Shown: one piece after another, positions 8,980 to 18,499 of the stretch
Layout of the letters: the number at the start of each line of letters is the position of its first letter
Position numbering within the stretch: position 1 is the stretch's first letter
DNA from: Novosphingobium kunmingense
GTDB lineage: Bacteria > Pseudomonadota > Alphaproteobacteria > Sphingomonadales > Sphingomonadaceae
Length of the DNA stretch: 64,000 nt
Assembly: GCF_002813245.1 (NCBI RefSeq)
Contig: NZ_PHUF01000004.1
Coordinates: 250,001-314,000 of the forward strand
Reading direction: 5' to 3'
Translations under genes and position numbers: made by a program
The notes under the pieces: model-generated
The model's input: the letters and a program-made list of their open reading frames with translations, nothing else
Told to the model about the DNA's origin: nothing
The model's database searches: none

Positions 8980-10281
8980 TCAGAGAATGTATTTCGACAG
9001 GTCGGTGTCGCGGGCCAGCCCAGCAAGGCGAGCGGTGACGTAGGCCTCGTCGATCACGATCGTCTCGCCGGCGCGGTCCTCGGCCTCGAAGCTCAATTCC
9101 TCGAGCAGTTTCTCCATCACGGTCTGGAGCCGGCGGGCGCCGATGTTCTCGACCGATTCGTTGACCTGCGCGGCAATACGGGCGACCGCCCGAACCGCTT
9201 CGGCTGTGAAGTCCAGTTCCACCTTCTCGGTGCCGAGCAGCGCCTTGTACTGCTGGACCAGGTTGGCGCGGGTTTCGGACAGGATGCGGACGAAATCGTC
9301 CTCGCTCAAGGCAGCCAGCTCTACCCGGATCGGCAAGCGGCCCTGCAGTTCGGGCAGCATGTCGCTGGGCTTGGCGACGTGGAACGCACCGCTGGCAATG
9401 AACAGTACGTGATCGGTCTTCATCGGGCCGTACTTGGTCGCAACGGTCGTACCCTCGATCAGCGGCAGCAGATCGCGCTGCACGCCTTCGCGGCTGACCG
9501 AGCCGCCGCGCACGTCCGAAACCGCGATCTTGTCGATCTCGTCGATGAAGACGATGCCGTTGTGCTCTGCGTTCATCAGCGCGACGCGGTTGACGTCGTC
9601 CTGGTCCATGCGCCGGTCGGCTTCCTCATCGACCAGCTTTGCCCAGGCGTCGGGCACCTTCAGCTTGCGGCGCTTCAGGTTCTGCTTGCCCATCGCCTTG
9701 TTCATCATGTCGCTGATGTTGATCATGCCGACGCCGCCCGGCATCCCGGGGATCTCGAACCCGCCCGACGGTGCGTCTTCGACCTCGATCTCGACCTCGG
9801 TCTCGTCCATTGCCTTTTCGAGGATTCGCTGGCGGAAGCTTTCGCGAGTCGCCTCGCTCGCCCCGTCCCCAACAAGGGCCTTGAGCAGACGATCCATCGC
9901 GGCCTTTTCGGCCGCTTCGCGCACCGCCTCGCGTCGGCGGTCCTTTTCCAACCGTATGGCTTCCTCGGCCAGGTCACGCGCGATCTGCTCGACGTCACGG
10001 CCGACATAGCCGACCTCGGTGAACTTGGTCGCCTCGACCTTGACGAACGGCGCCTCGGCCAGCCTGGCCAGGCGGCGGCTGATCTCGGTCTTGCCGCAGC
10101 CGGTCGGCCCGATCATCAGGATGTTCTTGGGCGTCACCTCGTCGCGCAGGTCGGCGCCGAGCCGCTGGCGGCGCCAGCGGTTGCGCAGCGCCACGGCGAC
10201 GGCCTTCTTCGCATCGGTCTGGCCGATGATGTGTTCGTCGAGCGCGCGGACGATCGCCTTGGGGGTAAGATTGTCGCTCAT
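8980..10281 (-). CDS. hslU: ATP-dependent protease HslVU, ATPase subunit HslU
   Basis: A 433-residue AAA+ ATPase. Walker A GPTGCGKT is at residues 58-65 and Walker B is in [10 protein letters not shown]. The I-domain lies between them, and the C-terminus is the HslU type ending in DLSKYIL. It forms hexamers that unfold substrates and feed them into HslV in the cytoplasm. The gene is 4 bp downstream of hslV, in the usual hslV-hslU order. Confidence 0.97.
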   Translation of the reverse strand: MSDNLTPKAIVRALDEHIIGQTDAKKAVAVALRNRWRRQRLGADLRDEVTPKNILMIGPTGCGKTEISRRLARLAEAPFVKVEATKFTEVGYVGRDVEQIARDLAEEAIRLEKDRRREAVREAAEKAAMDRLLKALVGDGASEATRESFRQRILEKAMDETEVEIEVEDAPSGGFEIPGMPGGVGMINISDMMNKAMGKQNLKRRKLKVPDAWAKLVDEEADRRMDQDDVNRVALMNAEHNGIVFIDEIDKIAVSDVRGGSVSREGVQRDLLPLIEGTTVATKYGPMKTDHVLFIASGAFHVAKPSDMLPELQGRLPIRVELAALSEDDFVRILSETRANLVQQYKALLGTEKVELDFTAEAVRAVARIAAQVNESVENIGARRLQTVMEKLLEELSFEAEDRAGETIVIDEAYVTARLAGLARDTDLSKYIL

Positions 10282-10285
10282 GGGG

Positions 10286-10843
10286 TCAGATAACCTCGAC
10301 CGTCACGCGGTCATTGGTGAAAACGCAGACCTCGGCGGCCACTTGCATGGCGCGTCGGGCGATAACTTCGGCGTCCTGCTCGTAATCGACCAGCGCCTTG
10401 GCGGCGGACAGGGCGTAGTTGCCGCCCGATCCGATCGCGGCGATGCCATGTTCGGGCTCGAGCACATCGCCGTTGCCGGTGAGGATCAGCAGCACATCCT
10501 TGTCGGCCACGATCATCAGCGCCTCGAGGTTGCGCAGGTACTTGTCGGTGCGCCAGTCCTTGGCCAGTTCGACCGCGGCGCGCATCAATTGCCCGCGGTG
10601 CTGTTCCAGCTTCTTTTCGAGACGCTCGAAAAGGGTGAAGGCATCGGCCGTCGCGCCGGCGAAACCGGCGATGACGCTTCCGTCACCCAGCCGGCGCACC
10701 TTGCGGGCGTTGGGCTTCATCACGGTGTTGCCCATCGACACCTGGCCATCGCCGGCGATGACGGTCTTGCCGTCCTTTTTCACGCCGATGATGGTGGTGC
10801 CGTGCCACGGCACCAGGCCGTGGGCTTCGTTGTGGTGGTTCAT
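10286..10843 (-). CDS. hslV: ATP-dependent protease HslVU, peptidase subunit HslV
   Basis: A 185-residue N-terminal-nucleophile protease. A 15-residue leader ends in HG just before the catalytic Thr16 (HGTTI), as in other HslV proteins. Also visible is the proteasome beta-type core ([26 protein letters not shown]). It forms the double hexamer chamber of HslVU. It starts only 45 bp from the divergent-side gene bamE's stop on the same strand, and a sigma-32-like promoter is squeezed into this gap. Confidence 0.97.
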   Translation of the reverse strand: MNHHNEAHGLVPWHGTTIIGVKKDGKTVIAGDGQVSMGNTVMKPNARKVRRLGDGSVIAGFAGATADAFTLFERLEKKLEQHRGQLMRAAVELAKDWRTDKYLRNLEALMIVADKDVLLILTGNGDVLEPEHGIAAIGSGGNYALSAAKALVDYEQDAEVIARRAMQVAAEVCVFTNDRVTVEVI

Positions 10844-10851
10844 GCCGCCGG

Positions 10852-10879
10852 ATATATGACCGATCCGGCGGGCTTCAAT
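10852..10879 (-). promoter_or_regulatory. Possible RpoH (heat-shock) promoter for hslVU
   Basis: On the minus strand, ATTGAA (10879-10874) is followed after 14 bases by TCATATAT (10859-10852), resembling the sigma-32 pattern (cTTGAA ... CCATnT). The predicted start of transcription would fall within a few bases of the hslV ATG at 10843, so the mRNA would be nearly leaderless. Weak evidence from a single site. Confidence 0.3.
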
Positions 10880-10888
10880 GCATGGTGA

Positions 10889-11374
10889 TCAGTTGCCGCC
10901 GGTGTTGTCGCCGGTGCCGCCCCGGCCGCCCATGCCGCTGCCGACCGTGCCGATGTTGCCGAACAGGTCTTCGAGGAACGTGCGTTCGCGCCCCAGGGTG
11001 GGGGTCTTGTCGCCATCGGGGCTGAGACGGACGACCTTTTCGACGCCGGTCCGTTCCATGCCGGTCACGTTGCCGGCCGGATCGAAGGTCACGCGCAGCA
11101 CCTGCTGGTCCTTGGCCTGCGGACGGCCGAAGGCGCGCTGCTGGGTGTTGATCGAGACGTAGTACCAGTCCTTGCGACCGAATTCGCTGACGAAGGTCGG
11201 TCGGCCGAGGGTGCGTTCCACGGACTGCAGGTTGTCGATCCCCGGCTGGATCGAATCGACGAGAGTCGGATCGGCGATATAACCGCGGCGGTCCTTGATC
11301 GACGCGCAGGCGCCTAGCGCCAGCACCATCGCGGCGCCCAGCAGAATACGAAAGCTGTGCTGCATCAAACCCAT
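10889..11374 (-). CDS. bamE: Outer membrane assembly lipoprotein BamE (SmpA/OmlA)
   Basis: A 161-residue lipoprotein with lipobox LGAC (C23 from the chosen start), followed by the BamE domain (QPGIDNLQSVERTLGRP, then DWYYVS and QVLRVTF). BamE stabilises the BAM complex that inserts beta-barrel proteins into the outer membrane. The tail is glycine-rich. GGAG lies just ahead of the ATG at 11374; an alternative ATG is at 11365. It is divergent from the bc1 chaperone gene and lies upstream of hslVU on the same strand. Confidence 0.85.
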   Translation of the reverse strand: MGLMQHSFRILLGAAMVLALGACASIKDRRGYIADPTLVDSIQPGIDNLQSVERTLGRPTFVSEFGRKDWYYVSINTQQRAFGRPQAKDQQVLRVTFDPAGNVTGMERTGVEKVVRLSPDGDKTPTLGRERTFLEDLFGNIGTVGSGMGGRGGTGDNTGGN

Positions 11375-11542
11375 CGCTCCAGTACGCCGGCCGCCGTCAC
11401 TTGGACATTGCCGCCCGGGATCGTCTATTCTATCGCCCGCGAGCCTTAGGCAACCTTGCCGTGGCTGGCAATCCCGGGCCGCGCTGCCCACCTGGGGTCG
11501 CGGGGTTTAATCCCCGCTGAATGATCGAAAGGCTTTGCTGCG

Positions 11543-12061
11543 ATGTCGTTTCTTGGCCGCCTGCTAGGCACCCAGCCCGATCCGAAGGACGCGCTGCGCC
11601 CGCTGTGGCATACCGCGATCGGCATCGCGCGCGAGCCGCACTGGTATGCGATCGGCGGCGTTGCCGACACGGTGCCTGGCCGCTTCGATGCGGTGGCCAT
11701 GGTCACCGCGCTGATCATGCTGCGGATGGACGGGAACGAAGCACTGAAGGCTCCCTCTGCGCGCCTGACCGAACTGTTCGTCGAAGACATGGACGGCCAG
11801 ATGCGCCAGTCGGGCGTCGGCGACCTGATGGTCGGCAAGCGCATGGGCAAGCTCATGCAGGCGCTGGGCGGGCGTATCGCCGCCTTCCGCGAAGCGCTGG
11901 CCCAGCACGGCGACGAAGCCCTGGTCGCCGCGGTAAGCCGCAACGTAACCTTGGCCGATGCGAGCGATCCGGCGCACATTGCCGCCGGCCTGCGCCGCCT
12001 GGCGGCCGACCTTGCCGTCACCGGCGACGACGATCTCCTGGCCGGACGGATCGCCCGATGA
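11543..12061 (+). CDS. Ubiquinol-cytochrome c chaperone (CBP3/UQCC1-like)
   Basis: A 172-residue helical protein of the ubiquinol-cytochrome c chaperone family (REPHWYAIGGVADTVPGRFD and GKRMGKLMQAL regions), a group characteristic of alphaproteobacteria and mitochondria that helps assemble the cytochrome bc1 complex. It overlaps the following DUF177 gene by ATGA. A 6-bp-stem hairpin (11500-11517) lies upstream, with no clear role. Confidence 0.85.
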   Translation: MSFLGRLLGTQPDPKDALRPLWHTAIGIAREPHWYAIGGVADTVPGRFDAVAMVTALIMLRMDGNEALKAPSARLTELFVEDMDGQMRQSGVGDLMVGKRMGKLMQALGGRIAAFREALAQHGDEALVAAVSRNVTLADASDPAHIAAGLRRLAADLAVTGDDDLLAGRIAR

Positions 12062-12564
12062 GCGAGCTTTCGCGCCTCTACGGCCGCCGCACCGTCCCGG
12101 CCGCGCCGCAGCACATCGTTGCCGGCGATGCGGAGCGTGACGCCCTCGCCCGCCGGTTCGATCTCGTCGCGGTCAACTCTCTGGAGGCGATCGTCACGCT
12201 GACGGTCGATGGCCCCACCGTCCGGGCGAATGGCCGGGTCAAGGCTCAGATCGTCCAGTCCTGCGCCGTATCGGGCGAGGACCTGCCGGTGTCGATCGAC
12301 GAGCCCATCGAGCTGCGCTTTGTGCCCGCACAGACCGACGTAGCACCCGATAGCGAAATCGAGCTCGAGGAAAGCGACCTCGATGATATCGAGATGGACG
12401 GCGAACAGTTCGACCTTGGCGAAGCCATCGCGCAAAGCCTGGGCCTGGCGATCGATCCCTATCTGACCGGCCCGCAGGCCGACGAGGCACGGACCAGGGC
12501 CGGCATCGCCAGCGAAGGCGAGGACGGCCCCTTTGCCGCACTCAAGGGTCTGTTGAAGAAGTAG
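12058..12564 (+). CDS. DUF177 (YceD-like) protein
   Basis: A 168-residue acidic protein with the DUF177 pattern (VRANGRVKAQIVQSCAVSGEDLP, then an acidic stretch around residues 100-125). In plants and bacteria DUF177 proteins act in 23S rRNA/ribosome maturation, and the gene is often near rpmF. Here it is instead translationally coupled to the bc1 chaperone (ATGA), the common alphaproteobacterial arrangement. The start is the overlapping ATG; a longer in-frame reading is only the antisense-free extension inside the previous gene. Confidence 0.8.
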   Translation: MSELSRLYGRRTVPAAPQHIVAGDAERDALARRFDLVAVNSLEAIVTLTVDGPTVRANGRVKAQIVQSCAVSGEDLPVSIDEPIELRFVPAQTDVAPDSEIELEESDLDDIEMDGEQFDLGEAIAQSLGLAIDPYLTGPQADEARTRAGIASEGEDGPFAALKGLLKK

Positions 12565-12568
12565 CCGA

Positions 12569-13108
12569 TCAGAACGGAATGTCGTCGTCGAGATCGTCGG
12601 CAAAGCCGCCGCCGGCACCGCCGCCGAACGACGAACCGCCCGACTTCTGGCCGCCGCCATAGCTGCCGCCGCCCGAACCGCCGCCGGCGCCCCAGTCACC
12701 GCCACCGCCACCGCCGCGCTGGCCGCCACCACTGCTCCCGGCTCCCCCGCCACCCGGTGCGCCGTCGAGCATGGTCAGTACTCCGCCCACGCCGCCGACC
12801 GAGACTTCGGTCGAATAGCGGTCGTTGCCCTGCGCATCCTGCCACTTGCGGGTGCGCAGCTGGCCTTCGATGTAGACCTTGCTGCCTTTACGCAGATAGC
12901 GTTCAGCCACGCCTACCAGCCCGTCGGAGTTGAGCACGACGGTGTGCCATTCGGTCCGCTCCTTGCGCTCGCCGGTGTTCTTGTCTTTCCAGTTTTCGGA
13001 CGTCGCGATGCGCAGGTTGGCGATGCGCCCGCCGTTCTGGAAGCTTTTCACTTCCGGATCCTGACCGAGATTGCCGATCAGGATGACCTTGTTGACGCTG
13101 CCTGCCAT
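12569..13108 (-). CDS. ssb: Single-stranded DNA-binding protein
   Basis: A 179-residue protein with an N-terminal OB fold ([24 protein letters not shown]), a long Gly/Ser-rich linker (about residues 115-165) and the acidic C-terminal tip DDDIPF that recruits repair and replication proteins. It binds ssDNA as a tetramer. It converges with the DUF177 gene, and the feoB stop lies 18 bp upstream. Confidence 0.96.
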   Translation of the reverse strand: MAGSVNKVILIGNLGQDPEVKSFQNGGRIANLRIATSENWKDKNTGERKERTEWHTVVLNSDGLVGVAERYLRKGSKVYIEGQLRTRKWQDAQGNDRYSTEVSVGGVGGVLTMLDGAPGGGGAGSSGGGQRGGGGGGDWGAGGGSGGGSYGGGQKSGGSSFGGGAGGGFADDLDDDIPF

Positions 13109-13126
13109 GTACTTCCTCGCTTCGCT

Positions 13127-14968
13127 CTACAATCCCAGAGCGACGGCGCTCCAGTACGTGATTCCCGCGAAGATGTAGGCCAGGGCAAACAGGTAGAGCA
13201 ACATGAAGCCGGGCCATTTCCACCCATTCGTTTCGCGCCGAGTAACTGCGATCGTGCTCATGCACTGAGGCGCGAAGACGAACCAGGCAAGGAAGGCGAG
13301 CGCGGTCGGCAGGGTCCAGTCGGCCTTCAAGCGGTCGCCCAGTTGCTGGGCCTGCGCGTTTTCGTCGGTCTCTGCCACGGCATAGGACGTGGCGAGCGAG
13401 GAGACCGCCACTTCGCGCGCCGCCATGGCCGGGATCAGCGACAATGCGATATCGCGGTTGAAGCCGATCGGTTCGACCACCACAGCAAGGCCGTTGGCGA
13501 TCCTGCCCGCGATGGATGCGTCGACCTGGCTCTGCCCTTCGCCGGCGCGCGGGAAGTTGAGCAGGAGCCACAGCGCGACCGTGACCATGAAGATGATCGT
13601 CCCGGCACGGCGCAGGAAGATCCACGCCCTCTGCCACAGCCCGATCAGAAGGTCCTGCAGCCGCGGCATCTGGTACTTGGGCAGTTCCATGATGAACCCA
13701 CTTGCCGCGCCCTTGGTAACGGAGTGGCGCAGCACCAGCGCCACGGCCATCGCGGCGATGATGCCGAAGACGTAAAGCCCCAGCAGTACCAGGCCCTGCA
13801 GGCCGACCGGACCCCAGATCGCCACATTGGGGATGAAGGCGGCGATGATCACGGCATAGACCGGCAGCCGCGCCGAACAGGTCATCAGCGGCGCGATCAG
13901 GATCGTGGTCAGCCGGTCCTTGGGATCGGTGATGCTGCGCGTCGCCATGATGCCGGGAATGGCGCAGGCAAAGCTCGACAGGAGCGGAATGAAACTGCGT
14001 CCGGACAGGCCCACCCCCGCCATCAGCCGGTCCATCAGGAAGGCCGCGCGGGCCATGTAGCCCGACGCTTCCATGGCCAGGATGAAGAAGAACAGGATGA
14101 CGATCTGCGGCAGGAACACCACCACCGAACCAACACCCGACAGGATCCCGTCGGTAAGCAGATCGCGCAGCAGGCTTTCGGGCAGGGCGGCCTTGGTCAG
14201 GTCGATCAGCCAGCCGATCGCTCCTTCCAGCCCGTCGGCAAAGGGCGTGGCCCAGGTGAAGACCGCCTGGAACACCACGAACAGCAGCGCGAACAGGATC
14301 AGCGGGCCGAGCCAGGGGTGGAGGAACAGCCGGTCGAGCCGTGCGTGAAGGCGGTGGCGGCGGCTTTCGGAAACGATCGCGGCTTCGGCGATGGCGTGGG
14401 CCGTGACGCGACGCTCGACCAGCGGCACCGGCGGATGCGGCGCGCCGTGCTGGCGCTCCTGCGCTTCCCCGATGGCGGCGGTCAGTTCGGCCAGGCCCCG
14501 GCGGCGCACGGCAACCGTTTCAATGACCGGGACGCCCAGCGCTTCCTGCAGGGCGTCGGCCGAGATGACCAGGCCGTCGCGCTCGGCAAGATCGACCATG
14601 TTGAGCGCGACCACGGCCGGCCGGCCGAGGGCAATGACTTCCTGCGCGAAGACCAGATGCTGTTCGAGGTTCGAGGCGTCGAGCACCACGACCAGCACGC
14701 TTGGGGCGGGTTCGCCGGGGAATTCGCCGAGGATGACCTTGCGGGTCACTTCCTCGTCCGGGCTGGTCGCGGCAAGCCCGTAGGATCCCGGAAGGTCGGT
14801 CAGTTCGATCGGCGCGCCGCTGGGCAGGATCAGGCGGCCGGCCTTCCGTTCCACGGTGACGCCGGGATAGTTGGCGATCTTCTGGCGCGCGCCGGTCAGC
14901 GCGTTGAACAGCGCGCTCTTCCCCGCGTTGGGATTGCCTACCAGTGCGGCAATGCGGCGCCCTTCCAT
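13127..14968 (-). CDS. feoB: Ferrous iron transporter FeoB
   Basis: A 613-residue inner-membrane protein. The N-terminal G domain has GNPNAGKS (11-18) and DLPGSYG. A helical linker follows, then about eight to ten membrane segments with two Gate regions (the first around FLPQIVILFFF). It imports Fe(II). The start overlaps the feoA stop as TGATG. The protein is at the short end for FeoB but all domains are present. Control is probably by the Fur-like palindrome upstream of feoA. Confidence 0.95.
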   Translation of the reverse strand: MEGRRIAALVGNPNAGKSALFNALTGARQKIANYPGVTVERKAGRLILPSGAPIELTDLPGSYGLAATSPDEEVTRKVILGEFPGEPAPSVLVVVLDASNLEQHLVFAQEVIALGRPAVVALNMVDLAERDGLVISADALQEALGVPVIETVAVRRRGLAELTAAIGEAQERQHGAPHPPVPLVERRVTAHAIAEAAIVSESRRHRLHARLDRLFLHPWLGPLILFALLFVVFQAVFTWATPFADGLEGAIGWLIDLTKAALPESLLRDLLTDGILSGVGSVVVFLPQIVILFFFILAMEASGYMARAAFLMDRLMAGVGLSGRSFIPLLSSFACAIPGIMATRSITDPKDRLTTILIAPLMTCSARLPVYAVIIAAFIPNVAIWGPVGLQGLVLLGLYVFGIIAAMAVALVLRHSVTKGAASGFIMELPKYQMPRLQDLLIGLWQRAWIFLRRAGTIIFMVTVALWLLLNFPRAGEGQSQVDASIAGRIANGLAVVVEPIGFNRDIALSLIPAMAAREVAVSSLATSYAVAETDENAQAQQLGDRLKADWTLPTALAFLAWFVFAPQCMSTIAVTRRETNGWKWPGFMLLYLFALAYIFAGITYWSAVALGL

Positions 14969-15207
14969 CAGACCGGCTCGACCGTCATGGCGCGGGCGTG
15001 GGCGCGGCGCAGCGCCACGTTCATGCGCCCGATCATCAGCGCGATAGGATCGTGGCCCGCAAATATCCCGCGGTGCGCGATCGCCACCCTGGCGCCGACA
15101 TCGATGCCCAGCGCCTGCAGGCGCTGCGCCTCTTCCGCCACGAGGCTGTCCCAGTCGACGGCGACAATCCGCGCGCGTTGACCGATCGGGAGAAGATCAA
15201 GGGTCAT
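14968..15207 (-). CDS. feoA: Ferrous iron transport protein FeoA
   Basis: A 79-residue SH3-like protein (LPIGQRARIVAVD, then LGIDVGARVAIAHRG) that supports FeoB. The ATG at 15207 matches the family N-terminus; neither it nor the alternatives at 15225 and 15255 has a strong ribosome binding site. The stop overlaps the feoB start. The Fur-like palindrome lies 30 bp upstream. Confidence 0.88.
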   Translation of the reverse strand: MTLDLLPIGQRARIVAVDWDSLVAEEAQRLQALGIDVGARVAIAHRGIFAGHDPIALMIGRMNVALRRAHARAMTVEPV

Positions 15208-15236
15208 GGGAAGGCGCGCTGCCATAGGCGGCCAGC

Positions 15237-15257
15237 TATTGCAAGTCGTTCGCAATA
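15237..15257 (-). promoter_or_regulatory. Fur-box-like palindrome upstream of feoAB
   Basis: TATTGCAAGTCGTTCGCAATA is a 21-bp imperfect palindrome with six perfectly matched outer bases on each side. It ends 30 bp before the feoA start. Its form (TTGC...GCAA arms) and its place fit alphaproteobacterial Fur-family operators. Iron repression of feoAB is an inference. Confidence 0.65.
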
Positions 15258-15275
15258 GAAATGCAGCGGGCCACG

Positions 15276-15932
15276 CTAGCGCGAAGGATAGCGCAATCTG
15301 CCAAGCAGACGCGTGACGCTGAAGGTTTCGTCGCGCGGGCGCAGCAACTGGGCCTTGGCTTTCTCGAAACGCATCACGCCGTCGATCCGCCGGTCGAGAA
15401 AGGCGCGGGTGTCGGCGTGGCCCTCGCTTTGGTCCTCGGCAAATACCGCGAGCGTCGCGGCATAGATCGAACCCAGGGTCAGGCGCTTGGTGTAGTGGTT
15501 GTAGTCGGTCGCGGTATCACCGGCGAGCCGCCACATGGCATCGGCGCTGCTCCAGCCCAGTTTCAGCGCCTTGGCCGCATTCTGCGGCATGGCCATGATC
15601 GCCAGGGCCCGGCGCAGCGCCTCCTTGTGCGGCGTGGCGGCATCGAGGCGAAACTGGATCAGGGCGCGGATCCGCTCGCGGATCTTCATCGCGGCCAGTT
15701 GCTCGGATGGCAGGGCTGCCGCCATGGCATCATCGATGGCGTGGACCCAGGCCGCGATCATCGTCATCGCTCCGCCCTTGAAGGCGAAGGCTGCGGCATC
15801 GGGATCGATGCCCTTCGCCTCGGCAGCGCTGCGCGCCGCCGCCTCGGTCCAGCCGTCCCACACCGCCGCTTCGGCCAGCGCGGGCGCCAGTGCGCGGCGC
15901 ATGGCATCGAGCGAGGCAAAGTCTTCGGCCAC
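15276..15932 (-). CDS. COQ9-family ubiquinone biosynthesis protein
   Basis: A 218-residue helical protein that matches COQ9 in its C-terminal half (KLGWSSADAMWRLAGDTATDYNHYTKR, here given in pieces: SSADAMWRLAGD and DYNHYTKRL). COQ9 binds lipids and assists the hydroxylation steps of ubiquinone synthesis in alphaproteobacteria and mitochondria. It lies 8 bp downstream of the ankyrin gene on the same strand. Confidence 0.85.
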   Translation of the reverse strand: MAEDFASLDAMRRALAPALAEAAVWDGWTEAAARSAAEAKGIDPDAAAFAFKGGAMTMIAAWVHAIDDAMAAALPSEQLAAMKIRERIRALIQFRLDAATPHKEALRRALAIMAMPQNAAKALKLGWSSADAMWRLAGDTATDYNHYTKRLTLGSIYAATLAVFAEDQSEGHADTRAFLDRRIDGVMRFEKAKAQLLRPRDETFSVTRLLGRLRYPSR

Positions 15933-15940
15933 GGCGCGGT

Positions 15941-16576
15941 TCAGAAATTGGGCCCGTAGGCCGGCTTGGCGCCGGTTGCCGCCTTGACCTTGCTTGCCGC
16001 CTCGAGCTCGGCGTGGATCGTGCCGTTCTTGCCGTCGATTGCGGCGTAATCGAGGGCGCTGCGCCCCGAATTGTCGGCCCGAGTCGGACTGGCATTGGCC
16101 TTTAGCAGAACGCGCACAAGCGCAAGGTTGCGGTTATGGACCGCCGTGATCAGCGGGGTTTCGCCCGCGTTGTTCGATTCGTCGACCCGCGCCCCGCGCG
16201 CGACCAGCAATTCGACCCCCTCGACGAAGCTGAAGTTGCTTGCCACGACCAGCGGAGTCTGCCCGCGCGCATCGCGGACATTCACGTTGGCGCCCTTGCC
16301 GATCAGATACTGCATCCAGGTCAGGTCACGACGCTGGGTGACCAAGTGCAGCGCCGTTTCGCCGGTGGTCACATCGCGTGTGTTGACGAGGTTCGGACTG
16401 CCCTTTTCGAGCGCGTCGGTCACCTCGTTGCCCTCCTTCTTCTTGACCGCGTCTAGAAATTTGTAGCTATCCGACATCTGCGCAGCGGCAGGAGCGGCCA
16501 GGAAGAGCCCGGCAGACAGGACCGGAAGAGCGGCAAAGCGGACCAAGCGGTGCAACACGGGGGGCAGGTTCCTCAA
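15941..16576 (-). CDS. Exported ankyrin-repeat protein
   Basis: A 211-residue protein with a signal peptide (residues 1-32, ending around APAAAQ), followed by about four ankyrin repeats (TGETALHLVTQ, RGQTPLVVAS, AGETPLITAVHN, SGRSALDYAA). It is probably periplasmic and mediates protein contacts. Partner unknown. Divergent from the SCO gene. Confidence 0.8.
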   Translation of the reverse strand: MRNLPPVLHRLVRFAALPVLSAGLFLAAPAAAQMSDSYKFLDAVKKKEGNEVTDALEKGSPNLVNTRDVTTGETALHLVTQRRDLTWMQYLIGKGANVNVRDARGQTPLVVASNFSFVEGVELLVARGARVDESNNAGETPLITAVHNRNLALVRVLLKANASPTRADNSGRSALDYAAIDGKNGTIHAELEAASKVKAATGAKPAYGPNF

Positions 16577-16651
16577 TTCGTCGTGGCAATCGAAGGATGC
16601 GAACGGCCAATGCGCCGCAACGGCTTCTTGCGCAACGCGATTTAGCAGAGC

Positions 16652-17269
16652 ATGAACCGCCGCGCCATGACCAAGACCTGGACCGCCGCACTATTTCCCG
16701 TCGTTTTGCTGGTCGCCGCCTGCACTCCAGCCGGTCCGACCGAGGCTGATCTGCAGGGCGTCGACATCAAGGGCGCGCCGATCGGCGGCGCCTTCACGCT
16801 GACGGACAAGGACGGCAAGACGGTGCGCTGGTCCGATTTCGCCGGCAAGTACCGCATAGTCTATTTCGGCTACACCTGGTGTCCGGACGCCTGCCCGATG
16901 GACGTCGGCGTGTTGATGAAGGGGTTCAACGCCTTTGCCAAGAGTCACCCCGGTCGCGCCGCGAAGGTCCAGCCGATCTTCATCACCGTCGACCCCGCGC
17001 GCGACACGCCCGAGAAGGTGGGCGAGTTCGCCGCCGCCTTTTCCCCGCGGCTGATCGGCCTGACCGGCACCCAGGCCGAGATCGACGCCGCGGTAAAGGC
17101 GTTCAAGGCGCTGGCGCTCAAAGGCAAGGAGGTGCCAGGCGGCGGCTATCTGATGGACCACAGCCGAGCAGCCTACCTGTTCGACCCGCAAGGCGCCCCT
17201 CTCGCCACCCTGCCGATCGACAAGAGCGCCGATGCAGTGGCCGCGGATCTTGCTATATCGGTCAAGTGA
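16652..17269 (+). CDS. SCO1/SenC-family copper chaperone lipoprotein
   Basis: A 205-residue thioredoxin-fold protein with lipobox LVAAC (C24), the copper-binding CPDAC motif in [13 protein letters not shown], and the distal His in [11 protein letters not shown] proteins deliver copper to the CuA site of cytochrome oxidase in the periplasm. The stop overlaps the GTG start of the next gene (GTGA). An in-frame ATG five codons in is an alternative start. Confidence 0.9.
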   Translation: MNRRAMTKTWTAALFPVVLLVAACTPAGPTEADLQGVDIKGAPIGGAFTLTDKDGKTVRWSDFAGKYRIVYFGYTWCPDACPMDVGVLMKGFNAFAKSHPGRAAKVQPIFITVDPARDTPEKVGEFAAAFSPRLIGLTGTQAEIDAAVKAFKALALKGKEVPGGGYLMDHSRAAYLFDPQGAPLATLPIDKSADAVAADLAISVK

Positions 17270-17727
17270 GCGACCTGCGCCCCCAATTCTGGACCTTGCC
17301 GATCGACCGTCTGACCCGGCCGGAATGGGAAGCCCTGTGCGACGGCTGCGGCAACTGCTGCCTGCACAAGGCCGAGGATGAGGATACCGGGGTGATCTAT
17401 CCGACCAATGTCGCCTGCAAGCTGCTCGACATCCAGACCGCGCGGTGCAGCGACTATCCCAACCGCAAGCGCCAGGTGCCAGACTGCCTGAAGCTGAACC
17501 CCCAGCTTGCCCGCTCGATCGAATGGCTTCCCGAAACCTGCGCCTATGTCCTGCGCGCCGACGACCGGCCGCTGCCGACGTGGCATTACCTGGTCTGCGG
17601 CGATCCCGAAGCGGTGCACCAGGCCGGCATTTCGGTGCGCGGCCGCGCTATCAGCGAGACGGTGGCGGGTCCGATCGAACAGCACATCATCCTGCCGCCG
17701 GGCGTGGAGCTGGCCGACGATGATTGA
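17266..17727 (+). CDS. UPF0260/YcgN-family cysteine-cluster protein
   Basis: A 153-residue cytoplasmic protein of the YcgN group, with the cysteine cluster [11 protein letters not shown] near the N-terminus and further conserved Cys (ARCSDY, VPDCLKL). This is probably a metal site; the function is unknown. There is no ATG: the start is a GTG at 17266 overlapping the preceding TGA. The 3' end overlaps the metalloprotease gene by 8 bp. Confidence 0.8.
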   Translation: MSDLRPQFWTLPIDRLTRPEWEALCDGCGNCCLHKAEDEDTGVIYPTNVACKLLDIQTARCSDYPNRKRQVPDCLKLNPQLARSIEWLPETCAYVLRADDRPLPTWHYLVCGDPEAVHQAGISVRGRAISETVAGPIEQHIILPPGVELADDD

Positions 17728-18445
17728 CTGGTTGCTGCGTCCGAGCGACCAGCCGCTGTCGATCGAGCTGGCGGGGCGCCTGGTCCCGATCGTCCTGCGC
17801 CGCAACGCGCAGGCACGGCGGATGACGATGCGGCTGGCCCCCGATGGCAGCGAGATCCGCATTACCCTGCCGCAATGGGGTCGCAGCGCCGAAGCCCTGG
17901 CCTTTGCCCGCAACAAGGCCTCGTGGCTGACCGCCCAGATCGACGCCCTGCCGCAGTCCGCGTGCCCCGCCGGCGGCGGCACGCTGCGCCTTCGCGGCGA
18001 TGCGCTCGAGATCGTCCATGATCCGGCCCGTCCCCGGCGCATCGTGATCGACGACGGGCAATTGCTGGTCGGCGGGCCGGCCGAATCGCTGCCTGGCCGC
18101 CTGACCCGCTGGCTGCAGGGTGAGGCGAAGGCGCTGCTGCTGGCCGATCTCGATCATTATTGCCTGAAGGCGGGCAGGCGGGTCCCGGCGCTGATGCTGT
18201 CTAGCGCGCAGCGCCGCTGGGGCAGCTGTGCCCGAGACGGGACGATCCGGATCAACTGGCGGCTGGTCATGGCGCCCGATCCGGTCCGCCGCTCGGTCGT
18301 CGCGCACGAGGTTGCCCATCTCGTCCATTTCGACCACAGCCCTGACTTCCACGCGCTGCTGGGCAGCCTGTTCGAAGGCGACCTGCGCGCCGCCGATCGC
18401 TGGCTCAAGCGCGAGGGGCGCAGCCTCTACCTGCCGCTCGGCTGA
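17720..18445 (+). CDS. YgjP-like (DUF45) zinc metallopeptidase
   Basis: A 241-residue protein with the zinc-protease motif [11 protein letters not shown] near the C-terminus and the preceding [16 protein letters not shown] segment diagnostic of YgjP/DUF45 proteins. A third ligand is expected in the downstream helix. Substrate unknown. The ATG at 17720 overlaps the YcgN gene end; the longer in-frame reading runs antiparallel to no evidence of translation. Confidence 0.8.
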   Translation: MIDWLLRPSDQPLSIELAGRLVPIVLRRNAQARRMTMRLAPDGSEIRITLPQWGRSAEALAFARNKASWLTAQIDALPQSACPAGGGTLRLRGDALEIVHDPARPRRIVIDDGQLLVGGPAESLPGRLTRWLQGEAKALLLADLDHYCLKAGRRVPALMLSSAQRRWGSCARDGTIRINWRLVMAPDPVRRSVVAHEVAHLVHFDHSPDFHALLGSLFEGDLRAADRWLKREGRSLYLPLG

Positions 18446-18499
18446 ACGGATTCACGTCGTTACTGGCGCATTCATTGCGCTTTCCCTATATCGGGGGCC

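Noticed and set aside
11500..11517. GCGGGG/CCCCGC hairpin ahead of the bc1 chaperone gene
   Set aside because: Only six pairs in GC-rich DNA, with no matching riboswitch or attenuator features.
12944..15181. 745-codon plus-strand frame opposite ssb, feoB and feoA
   Set aside because: It spans three recognised genes in antisense and has the same biased composition as other shadows.
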